From Symsagittifera roscoffensis (taxonomy: Eukaryota; Xenacoelomorpha; Acoela; Convolutidae), in NCBI RefSeq assembly GCF_963678635.1, contig NC_087065.1, forward strand, positions 64,168,553 through 64,232,552: DNA of 64,000 nucleotides, given 5' to 3'. The position numbers were made by a program, and so were the translations under genes. Below the pieces are notes generated by a model that saw only the letters and a list, made by a program, of their open reading frames with translations, had not been told where the DNA came from and did not search any database. Of the stretch, positions 20,221 to 30,356 are shown one piece after another (positions within the stretch are counted from its first letter, which is position 1; every line of letters starts with the position of its first letter).

Positions 20221-20489
20221 CAGAGAGATTTGAATTTAACTTAGAAATTAGTTGCCTCTCCAAGAGAACTTCAGCAGCCGCAATAAACCAGTATACCCTA
20301 GATCTATTGAGCCTAGCAGAGACTAGTTAAACAACCTGAGACTAGAATAGTATAAGAGTAAGATTAGGATCGGTATTAGACTAAGAAGTTGCACGAATCT
20401 ATCCGGCCGAAAATAAGATAGCGTGACGAGCAGACGGTGTACCCTATCCGAAATTACTCTATGAGTTAAGACCATCGGTTATAACTCAT

Positions 20490-20875
20490 TACTCCCGTTG
20501 GAGTTGATGTGTGGATTATCTTTAAACCATATTCCATTAAAACATTTGCGAATTCCATCTAATTTTTGGAAGAACCATTACAGTTCACAATGAAGTCACC
20601 GCAAATAACTTGTTCGGTAGTTGGATAATTTTTTTACGTATGCATTTACGTTTCAGGTTTGCAGTAGGTTCGCTACGCGTAGGGCGCAACTGCGGCGGTG
20701 AGTATATTAAGAGATATCTTTTAATGATACTTGGTTTTTATTGCGAATTGTCTTTTTGTTTGAATACAACCTCCAAGGAGTTCAGAAATGCTTCAGGGTA
20801 AAATACTTGCTCGGTTCTACATACTTACAAAAACCTATGCCGCTGCTTTTCTGAAAGGTACACCTTAATTAGTGC
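20490..20875. other. Flanking sequence, nothing recognised
   Basis: Sequence beyond the element end, with no gene or repeat that I can support. It does not match the flank of the inverted copy. Confidence 0.4.
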
Positions 20876-21339
20876 TACCCGGGTCGAGATCCCGCTCAAA
20901 ACCCGCTCAAGATATGAGCGGTTTGAGCGGTTTTTCAGCAAGATTTGAGCGGTTTGAGCGGTTTGGGCGGTTTGGGCGGTTTTTTTTGGAAAAACCGTTC
21001 AAACCGCTCAAATCTTGCTTAAAAAACCGCTCAAAAACCGCTCATTTCTTGCGGTGATTTTTGAACGGTTTTTCAAGCAAGATTTGAGCGGTTTTTGAGC
21101 GGTCTTATAAAGAAAACCGATTAAATCCAACAAAAAGGTCTTAAAACAAACAAAGTAAAAAAACCGCTCAAAAACCGCGCAAGATTTGAGCGGTTTTTGA
21201 GCGGTTTTTTTAGATAAAACCGTTCAAAAACCGCTCAAACCGCTCATTTTGAAGCAAGATTTTGAGCATAATTGTCTAAAAAAACCGCTCAAACCGCTCA
21301 AATCTTGCTTCAAATTGTGTAAAAATCTCGACTCGGGTA
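20876..21339. mobile_element. Foldback element of GAGCGGTTT repeats
   Basis: The ends are inverted repeats: TACCCGGGTCGAGAT at the left and ATCTCGACTCGGGTA at the right, 464 bases overall. The interior is almost wholly made of GAGCGGTTT and its complement AAACCGCTC in both orientations, often with CAAGATTT beside it. It could therefore fold into long stems. No ORF is supported and no target duplication is obvious. This is the architecture of a non-autonomous foldback or MITE-type DNA element. Confidence 0.7.
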
Positions 21340-24140
21340 ACGGAATTATTATGAAATCTAATACTTTTCCGCCAAAAGATTAAGACATTTGACAACTTTC
21401 CCTTTGAGTTAACATGGAACTTGAATTTTAAGGCATCTGCTTCAACGATCCATCATAACTAGCTTAAACAAGTTCAGTTCATTATCATCAAGGGCCCGCA
21501 AATCCAGTTGCATCTGTTGTTTGAGGGACGAGAAATCCCGTAATGTCTCACACTTCTACAAGCGGTGATTGAGCACTGACCACAATTTGAGATAATTTTC
21601 TGCCATCAAGATCTTCGCCCTAGTTCAAACGTTTATTTTCCCGCCAGAATAATGCTTTCACGAGTCTCTCGAACCAGGTAAGCACTCCTCCTCTCATTCT
21701 GTCAATGAATCCGTATCCATGATCCAGTCAGACAACCTGCAGGACATCAATTCCTCATTTTAGAATTGAAAATTCTGTAAACGGTCTGACAGGGATGCTA
21801 CATTTTTGAATACGGTGTTTTTGGCTGTTCGGAAACGCTTTTTTTGTTCATATACTGCAAAAAGTTTTAGTTTTGTATTAAACTGCTGTAAGAAAAAGAA
21901 GAGTGAACAGATGGTTTGTTTTTAGATAACGTGGATTTATACAAATAAGAATTAACAAAAGACTCACTTTGATTAACGACTCAGGCGCCTCAAAATATGG
22001 ATGTCTGTGTAAAAAGTACACGTTCTGTAAATACTGTTTTAGGATATACATTAGTGAGGATTGGTGCATATCACTAGATCACAATTCAAATGAGTCTCAA
22101 TTCAGCTGCCTCAATTAATTTGAGACGCCATAAAAATAATGCTAATAGTAAATAACATTTTAAATGTATGAATAATGATTTTCAACCTGTTAATGGAGCC
22201 ATAATTGACAACATTTTGACAAAAAATCACAACGAGAAGATGCTCGATTACACGCACAGCTTTTTTACAACTCTGAATACCAATATGACAGATTGAATGT
22301 TCGGCAACACTCGTTAAGGCAAAACGTTGAATATCTTGGACAGACACCAGATCCGTAAAATGCGTTATTTATAACCTACCACACACTGGTGTTGTGCAAA
22401 AAGGCGTTCCTGTAAGGATTGAATGAGTCTTATAATCTAGGACGAAATCATTATTTCCTTCAATTAGACAGGAGGACAGCCAGGAGATCAATCTCGGTCC
22501 GTGAAGCAAAACAGTTAGAAAAAACTGCAAGAACTAAAACCAATCCTGTAAAAACCATTTCATAGCAGCTAGCCTCGAGACAATGAGCGACAATCCAGAG
22601 GTTCATAATTCACTTCCCTCACATGCAGTGCTAAAGAGACCCCTCCATAGGAACAAAAAAGCAAAACCATTCAAGATGACTTCATCGAAAAACTATCATT
22701 TTGACATTCCCGACAAACAGCGGAAAAGAGGACAACTAAAGATTCATTCTTGTCGGTGATATCGGTCGATTTAAAAAGTGCGTCGACTTTATTACGATTT
22801 GATTTATTTTTGATTTCATGCGCTTTTTCAAAAACTAGAGTTGCTATGTATGATCAGTTGTTTTAAATGAGGCACCTTGATTTTAATTACATTGGTTCTC
22901 TGGCTACAATAGCTCTCACCAAAAAAAATTATAGACCAGATGCAAATGATCAGAGCTACCTTTTATGATACTATCAACTCTTCGAAAACTTACGAAAGTA
23001 ATCTGGGCCAGCTCTCCTCGTCTCTGCTAAAAGTTTCATTATGCTTAAAAAAAATAAGAAACAGCCGAGTTTAGTGAAAGTTTTACACAGAATATTTCAA
23101 TTTTTTTGCTGAGAATGCTTGACGTCGCATGAGCAAGTTTTTTACTCCGCTTATTCGCGAAAAAGTCCACTACGTTGTAAAACTTAGTGCAGATGAAGCC
23201 TCGCTTAGTGCAGATGGCATTTTCAGACCCAGATTACGTTGGTAAGTCTTTGGACACAATTTCTGATAGTTTCATAGAGGGTAGCTTTGATCATTTGCTC
23301 TTGATTTTCTCAAACATTTTGGCAAAAATTGATGTAAATTTTGTTTAAATAGGCATTGAAATTTGCGCTTACTTTTGATCCACTAATAAATTTGTTTTTA
23401 TTGGTCGGATGAGATATTTTACTGCTTGAACTACTTTGTTCTTGACTATTGTGTCTGCTAAGTTATTTTTGAGTGGGATAATTTCGCTTGGGATTAAAAA
23501 TTATAGAATAAATTGTCATAAAATCGTCATTGTCAATTGCTTAGTCTCTTCAAACTACTTTTTTGAACTGCCCAAAAAAACCGCACAATGATCCGAGGGT
23601 ATGCCGAATTTTATGCCAAGTAACTGACTCACAGCAAAGCGCACGGCGAAACTGCACATGAATGTAGACAAAAGTCCCTGACGAGACTTTGGAGAAACTT
23701 TGCCGTTATACATTTTGAAGGAAGAGAGTGTCTCGAGAATCACATGAAACTAAAGAGCACTATCATAAAAATTCTGAACTACTTTCTTTGAACCGATTTT
23801 TCCATTTCTACATTATGAAACTGAATGTTTTGGAGCCGACTTTGTAAAACGTGATTTTGGTGAATCTCAACGGTTCGAATTCGGTTTTTTGATCCGCACT
23901 TTGTGAACATGGATTTTCCAGTCCTCGTTCTCTGAAACCATTTTTGGTGCCTACGGTCTGAACTTTTGTTACACCCACGCGGTCTTTCCACCGACTTTTT
24001 TGTTACACACGGTCTGAACCGGGGGTTTTGCTCTAAATCTCCTGTCTGAACCGGGACTCATTCGGTCTATATTAACTGATTATAGCAACTTTTGGTCCGC
24101 ACGACTTCGATCATGGAAAAAACGATCCCAAGTAACCAAT
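21340..24140. other. Long stretch without a recognised gene
   Basis: Only short ORFs with no domain. Minor local features are a CTTAGTGCAGATG direct repeat near 23186-23220 and repeated 'ggtctgaac' phrases near 23950-24060. Probably decayed repeat DNA or intergenic sequence. Confidence 0.4.
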
Positions 24141-24144
24141 CAAT

Positions 24145-24181
24145 CAAAGATCCGCCCCCCCCCCCCTTAAATCCGCTACTG
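24145..24181 (-). mobile_element. Remnant of a hAT-like element end
   Basis: AGATCCGCCCC followed by a C run and AATCCGCTACTG resembles the two ends of the hAT-like elements at 48351 and 51880, brought together by loss of the interior. Too short for a firm call. Confidence 0.25.
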
Positions 24182-24306
24182 TATCAAATGTTTGCTTTTT
24201 TCTTTAAATCATTGTTCTGGGAAGAAATTTAAAATGTTCGAAGAATCTATTATTGATCGGTAGGATTTTTTATTGCAAACAACAATCATTTTGGGTTTTT
24301 CCTGTT

Positions 24307-24478
24307 GGTTACTGAATAGTGTGGCAAAAGAACGCATGATTAGATTCAACTTTTTGTCTGCATAAATCTACGTCAATTTCAACCAATCCACTATAACCTC
24401 TGCTGTTGGGTTATCTTTTTGACTCTACAAAATGATTGGAATCTGTCAGCAGTTACGTACAAAAAATATGATCGCCAG
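24307..24478 (+). repeat. Direct repeat, left copy
   Basis: About 172 bases, beginning GGTTACTGAATAGTGTGGC, that recur at 27946-28117 with moderate divergence. The copies lie 3.64 kb apart in the same orientation, as LTRs or a duplicated segment would. Nothing retroviral lies between them, so a duplicated old repeat is more likely. Confidence 0.6.
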
Positions 24479-24825
24479 TGAGTCATGCTATGCATAGCGT
24501 TTTTTGCTGTTGTTATTTTCAAGCAGCCAATTGTCAGAAAAAAATTTAAGGAAAGCTATCACAAAAATTTATCAGAAAAATGGATTGAATCATATATCCA
24601 ATAAACGCCCCATAAAGTAGGAGTTAGTCGACGTTTTAAATGCTCAAAAATTGTCTAAGTATCGAGAGAACCCGATTTTAAAACTTTGTTTTCTAGCCTA
24701 TTTAGGGTAAATATAGCGAGCGAGAAAAGTAGGTATTTTACACTGCTTTTAATTATTACTTTACATAGCCTTTACAAGGAAATTAACAGTAATTTGAGGG
24801 AAAAAAGTTGTCCACATTTTTTTTG

Positions 24826-25480
24826 ATGAATTTGGTCGTACTATTGTTTGCTACCTGCACAGCAATCAGCTACTCCGATTGCTAATTCTTTGCTGTTTCT
24901 ATTTAATTGTTTCGTTAATGTTTGCCTTTTTCCTCTGAAACATTTTGATCATTTTCTGTCTGACTGATGTTTAAAAACAGCTTTGACCGTGCTGCAGCTT
25001 TGTCTGTGATGTCCGTGCTGGACCGTGCTGTAGCTGTTGTACCGAAAATTTTGAGGCCGAGCCTATCAGTTTTGTTGTCTAAAAGTCAAGTCATCAGTAT
25101 AATACATAGTTTTTGTCTGTGGTTTGAGAAAAGTTTTCTAGAACTTGCCAAACATTAGTGTAGGAATTTTTTGACAAAAACTTGATGTCTTAGGAACCAT
25201 TTTTAATGAATAAGGGACCACTTTTCTCTGCCTGCTTCTTCACTTTTTTCCTTTTTTTTTCTTTTGTTTCACTGCCATCTCACTTCCCTCGTGAAATGGA
25301 CTACGCGACCACCTACCCACCACCCTAAATGAGCGGTTCCTTATATCCATCACCCCAAATGGGTTTTCGTTTTACAACCTACTACAAGCTATAGTGACGG
25401 TTGCAAGTATCTGGAGGACAAATACACGTAAAGAACAAGGATAGCTGGTTACTGTGCAAGTAGCACAGAATGTTCCTACC
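24826..25480. repeat. Inverted pair of short repeats
   Basis: A segment around 24838-24880 (TGCTACCTGCACAG) is found inverted at about 25425-25475 (CTGTGCAAGTAGCA), and again near 50083-50125. It is part of a dispersed repeat family. No gene is supported between the copies. Confidence 0.4.
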
Positions 25481-26480
25481 ATATTCTTAAGCAAATACAG
25501 CAAGAAAGTTTTTTTCTCAAAATATAGTCGTTATTTCTGAGTGGTGCGATAAAAAAAATCTGAAAAAAGACAAGAACTTAGGCTTATTTCACAGTCACTA
25601 TTAAATAAACAACATATTGGAAAAACAAAAAAAAGCATCAAGAAACTTTCAATTTTTTTGCAGTTTTTTGAATATTTGATGTTTTTGTTTCCATTTACTT
25701 CCTGAACAAACTAACTTTACTCGAGTAAAACAAAATTTTTTCGACTTAAACTAGGCAAGTGTAAGCTTTTAAGCCCGTAAAATGAAATATTGTAAGCCTC
25801 AAAAGGAAAAATTTTAAACCAGTTTATATCGACACCGGGAAAATTTTTCAAAATTTGTTTAACTTCGTTCGAATCAGAACTGAAATGGCTTTAAAATAAT
25901 ATATCGCTCCACCTATCCGATGATTAGTTGTGGTAGCTGATTTTTGCGTGGAAGAAAGAAGAAGAAAAAAACTTTTTTCGAATGATTGGTAGAAACACAA
26001 CAACAAAAACCAACGAAATGAAGGATGATGAATTGTTATGTTATTATTCATACTAACGTTCAGCATGCTAGATTAAAAGATGAAATGTATGCTTGTGTAA
26101 AAATTGAGTTGCTTATCCTTAGTTTTCAAAGATTTTAGTATTTTATCGTGTCTCGGATCCTAAGGGGGTCCTTCCTATGGAGGGTGTCCTCACGTTTAAA
26201 AAAATTCTAGGAAAAAGTCCTTAAATTTTGGAGAACCTTTGTCCCAGGATTTTGTAAATGAAAGAAAATTTCCTTTCAAATAGCAGAAAACCCCCTACTT
26301 AGGATTTTGCTAAGCTTAGCTTAACTACAAGTAACACGACGCATAATTCTTTCTAATTGCAATTTTTGGGGTCATAAATTTTGGTCCTGGTCAATCATAT
26401 GAATCATATTAATTGTTGTATTTGTTTCAGGCATTAGATTTTTCGACCTTGTTGAAATTGGTTGGTGGAAGTGGAATTGA
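25481..26480. other. Outer part of the left outer arm, no gene seen
   Basis: AT-rich repeat DNA. Parts pair in inverted orientation with the right side: about 25535-25610 with 49950-50035, and 26285-26440 with 46690-46850. No coding region is supported. Confidence 0.4.
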
Positions 26481-26484
26481 TTTT

Positions 26485-26500
26485 TATGGTATATAAAGAA
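26485..26500 (+). promoter_or_regulatory. TATA-like promoter in the left outer arm
   Basis: TATGGTATATAAAG is conserved in the opposite arm (46630-46645, minus strand). It precedes a conserved segment that codes from an ATG in the right arm. It is a candidate promoter of the duplicated gene. Confidence 0.35.
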
Positions 26501-27559
26501 ACGCCCGCGATTTTAGCAGCGTAGCTTAATTGTTGCAGCAGTGAACAATTTCCTCAACCTGTGCAATAATTTATAGTGACAAGGCAGTAAATTGAAACCA
26601 CTATCCAAAAGCAGCGACCATTTCTGGGCAAAAATTTAGCAAATGATAGGATTGTTAAGTTTTGAACAAAAAAAATGAAATTAGAGGGAGTAATGAAGAT
26701 ACTGATAATTAAATTTTACAATTTAGAAGGCTTTCAACTATGTGCAAAAAATCAAAGTATCAAATCGGAGATGAAAGCTATATCGTGTTTCTCGAGAGTG
26801 GAAAGGAAGAGTGTAAAAATGAAAATGAAAAAGGAAGAGTGAAAAGGAAAATTGGGAAAAAGCATCAGTTCTTTGTAAAAAAATTGCCGCATTTTCAGAA
26901 AAACAAAAAAAACGGTTGTTTTTTTAGTCATTTTCCACTGAAGTCTAGACGAGTCTAAAAAGTCGGCTAGATATCCATTATCTCCACTGACTGAAAACAA
27001 GCAGATTGGAGAGGTGCTGGAAGAAACTGTGAAATTGGATATAACCGAGTTGTTCGATTTCATTTAGAAATAATTCATGAATTGTATACGTCCTTAAAAC
27101 AAATTTATCATGACAATTCGAACCGAACAAAATTTTTTCTAGCTGTTTGTTTTTCTTGTTATGTTTAATAATCCTAACCACGACGTTTTAAGGAACTTGA
27201 GACATAATGGTGGATTAACTGGTATCAACAACCGCACCTTGGAAAAAAAAATTTGACCGAGTCCAACGTTTATGTGATTGCACGCAAATTTGCAGGATGC
27301 AACCGGATTAAAACATGAACTTATCAAGAGTGTCCAACGTACTGTCATATCCTGCTCTGGAATTATAACAACAGCTTTCTGGAACTTTTGAGTGGAAAAG
27401 TTTTCTGTTTTCTTATTTAATTGAAAAAACCAAAAGTTTATCAGTGCGTATTTCAGCTGCACAGTTTTATGCAGCTTTCTTTCGAACACTCGCAAACTCG
27501 AACTCACTGGCAGTCACAAGTCATTTCCCCACCACTATTTGTTCACAAATCATCGATCT

Positions 27560-27780
27560 CAATTAAATTTATCTCCCCTTGCCAGGTTAACAACTAGAAC
27601 AAATTTTCATTGAGAATAATTGGCCTTTTGAGATGTTTAAGCAGATTTTCATTAGTCTATTTGTGGTTCCTGGCCTTGACAACGGTTTCACAGTTCTGAT
27701 AGCGTTGATTAGAGCTGCTAGTAGTTCAATTGAAGCTTCTTGACTTGCTGACTCTCTTGTTTGCCTACGGATCAATCAAT
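27560..27780 (-). pseudogene. Exon-like segment, left arm copy
   Basis: A minus-strand frame (ATG 27775) containing ELLAALINAIRTVKPLS. The right arm contains two tandem copies with a similar peptide (IELIAALIKFIKSVKPLS). Conservation of the peptide beyond the surrounding DNA suggests a former coding exon. No domain is recognised. Confidence 0.35.
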
Positions 27781-27945
27781 AACTTATTTTTTTGCTCTTT
27801 ATATACTTTCTTGTTTATTCTCTATTTACTCATGTTTTGTTTAACTTTCTCCGCACTCTTCTTACTTTGTTTTACTTACCTTCTTTATTTGACTGTTTTA
27901 ATTGTTTTTGATTCAAATTTTTTATCTTTTTGCGGTTTTTTTGCG

Positions 27946-28117
27946 TTGGTTCTGAATAGTGTGGCAAACATCGCATGATTATATTCAACTTTTTGTCTGT
28001 ATAAATCTACGTCAATTTCAACCAATCCATTATAACCCTTACTGTTGGGTTTTTTGTTTGACTCTACCAAATGATTTGAATCTGTAAGCAGTTATTTAAG
28101 AAAAATATCATCGTCAG
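27946..28117 (+). repeat. Direct repeat, right copy
   Basis: Partner of the block at 24307-24478. It shares the phrases ACTTTTTGTCTG and ATAAATCTACGTCAATTTCA and keeps the same orientation. Confidence 0.6.
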
Positions 28118-28139
28118 AAAAAATCTTTTTGAAGTAAAG

Positions 28140-28425
28140 CCATACAGCTAACAAGCCATCCTTCATTCATCTAATGACCATGCTTATGAGTAGCAATTAT
28201 CCATATAACCAATCAACCATCCATCAGTTTGATTGTTCCAGCCCTCTGGCTATCTAGCCATCTATTCATCTAACCGTTCATTCAATTGTTCTTCCCCTCA
28301 GCCAACCATTCATCCAATCAGCTTTTGATCCAACCAGCCATCCAACAATCCGTTCATTCATACAGGTATTGATCCGCTCGTATACTTATCTATCCCTCAT
28401 TTTTTCCAATCAACCCAATATTAAA
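28140..28425. repeat. Degenerate CCAT/ATTCATCCA-rich repeat
   Basis: Loosely repeated CCAT, ATTCATC and CAACCA phrases over about 280 bases. This looks like a decayed tetranucleotide minisatellite. No gene. Confidence 0.5.
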
Positions 28426-28659
28426 ATATTCATTTTTTACTTTATTGAAAAAAAGGTGTCACTACACACAGATATAGCAATTTCAAACAATCTATCTTTA
28501 CTACCGTACTATGGATTCAGATACTCTACAGGATTTTAATTATATTTTCGTTACTACACGTTCATCATGGTATGGTGTATTTAGAAGTTGAAGTATACGC
28601 GTGTAGATTTGCTTATAGGTATGTAAGAAAATACGTAGGAAAGTATCTATGTAAGTATA

Positions 28660-29852
28660 AGTATCTAGGCACGGTAGTGATTAAGTTTGCAGGCAAGTAA
28701 CAAAGTATATGTATACAAATTTAAGTGAAATTAATTTAAACCGACTAAAAAAATTAGGTTAAAATTTTTAAAGTAAAATTAGCTCGGTATGAGTAGTTAA
28801 GTGTAACAAAGTAAAGGAAGAAACCTAGGGACAGTAAAGTACAGAAGTTAAGAAAGAAGAAGTAAGTAAGCAAGTAATTGAGAGGAACTTAAAGTAATCT
28901 CAACTTAACTAGAATGAAGTATTGCTAAGTGGTTTAAGTAAAATAAATTAAATTTAACTAAAATAATGTGAATGGAGGTAAAATCAAAGTAAAGTAAACC
29001 AAAATGCAGTTGAGTATAAAATTTTTTTTTGAGTATGCGTAAATGAAGTAAAATCAAGTTATGTAAGGTAAACTAGGATAAAGTAACGTAACGTAAAGTA
29101 AAGTTGAGTAGTTCAAGTAAGCTTAGGTAAGTATTTAAAAAAAGTAAATCAAAGGCGATCAGCTAAAGTGAAGTAAAGTGGAGAAGTTAGTAAAGTTAAG
29201 TTAAAAAAATTAGATAAACTTAAACCTTACTTTAATTAAAATTAAACAAATTGGAGTAAAACAGGAAAGTAATTAAGTAGCTAGGTAAAATTAAATATGT
29301 GAGTAAATTAGTGAGCAAGAGGTAAAGTAAAGAGGTGAGTAAGTGAACAAGTAATTAAGTCAAGTAAAAAGTAATTAAGTGAGTAGTGAGTAAATAAGTA
29401 AACAAGTAAGTAAATAGATTTAAAAAAATAAGTAAGTAAAAAAGTAAGTAAAAAAGTAAGAAGGTAAATATCAAAGTAGGTAAGCATGTAAGTAGGTAAG
29501 TGAGTGAGTGAGTAAGTATATCAGAAGGTAAGAAATTAGAGGTAAAGTAAAGCAAAGTAAAAGTAAAGTAAGCTAACGTAAATTAAAGTAAAATGTTAGG
29601 AAATTAAAGCAAAGGTGAAACTAATTAAATTAATGCAAAGAAAACTAAACTAAATAAAGAATAAGAAAAATAATGTAAAAAATGAATGCAGGCTTAATTT
29701 TATGTCGGTCGGTATGTTAGAAAAAAATTGTGTGAGTGTGAAAGTAAGTAAGTAGGTAAGTCAGAAGGCAAAGAAGTGGGCACGTTAGTATAAAAGTTGG
29801 TAAGTATGTAAATATGTAAATAAGTAAGTAATTAGTTAGTTAAGTAAGTAAA

Positions 29853-29896
<44 letters not shown>

Positions 29897-29897
29897 T

Positions 29898-29963
<66 letters not shown>

Positions 29964-30305
29964 CAAGTAAGTAGGTAAGTAAGTCGGTAAGTAAGTAATT
30001 AAGTAAGTAAGAAAGTAAGTAGTAAGTAAGTAAGTGAGTAGGTACAGAAGTACATACGTAAGTCAATAGGTAATTAAGGTAAGTAGGTAAATTAGTAAGT
30101 GAAAAAATAAGAAATTCAGTAATAAAGTAATTAAAAAAGAGATGAGTCAGTAAGTAAGAAAGTAAGTAAGTATATAAATCACTAAGTAGCTAGGTAAATA
30201 ACTAAGTAACTTAGTAAACGAATATGTGAGTTGGTAGAGTAAACAAAAATAAAGAAAAGTAAGAAGAAGTAAAGCAAAGTAAAGTAGCGTAACGAAAGTA
30301 GTATA
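28660..30305 (+). repeat. GTAAG/TAAG array, ~1.6 kb
   Basis: Dense GTAAG, GTAAGT and GTAAAG repeats on the plus strand, with a near-perfect (AAGT)n core at about 29846-29985. Similar but sparser sequence in the same orientation continues beyond the inverted-arm element (44890-45350). That element therefore appears to have inserted in, and split, the array. No gene is supported within it. Confidence 0.85.
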
Positions 30306-30317
30306 TGAGTGAGGCGA

Positions 30318-30356
30318 TCAGGGGGATATGGGGAGGAGGGGAGGGGGGTGGGTGGT
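30318..30356 (+). other. G-rich tract at the element end, quadruplex-capable
   Basis: Runs GGGGG, GGGG, GGGG and GGGGGG lie close together just inside the terminal 16 bases. The right end has a corresponding C run. The pattern meets the usual four-run criterion for a G-quadruplex. Confidence 0.6.

Larger units (their letters stand above)
18633..20489 (+). repeat. 3' LTR-like region of the retroelement
   Basis: About 1.85 kb of non-coding sequence from the polypurine-like run to the inverted repeat ATGAGTTA...TAACTCAT (20461-20489). The same region is present, inverted, at 54594-56480, and homology between copies stops at that repeat, which marks the element end. It contains a U3-like part with repeated GCAGTAAA-type motifs, a TATA-like box and a conserved hairpin. 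No matching 5' LTR is present in the window, so calling it an LTR depends on the Ty3-type gene content. Confidence 0.6.
26480..27800. repeat. Left outer inverted arm
   Basis: This segment recurs in inverted orientation at about 45380-46660. Matching anchors are the TATA region (26485-26497 with 46633-46645), GATGAAAGCTATATCGTG (26770 with 46333) and AACAAATAGTGGTG (27528 with 45777). The copies differ by many substitutions and indels, so the duplication is old. Conserved exon-like stretches inside suggest that a decayed gene or transposon was duplicated. Confidence 0.6.

Noticed and set aside
24307-28117. LTR retrotransposon between the direct repeats at 24307 and 27946
   Set aside because: No primer-binding site, polypurine tract or gag-pol coding between them; the repeats do not begin TG or end CA convincingly.
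29355-29555. Minus-strand Leu/Thr/Tyr-rich ORF
   Set aside because: Complement of the GTAAG array; repeat-derived.
29846-29985. TAAG array as a telomere repeat
   Set aside because: Nematode and arthropod telomeres use TTAGGC or TTAGG. This is TAAG/GTAAG, interstitial and degenerate, so a microsatellite fits better.
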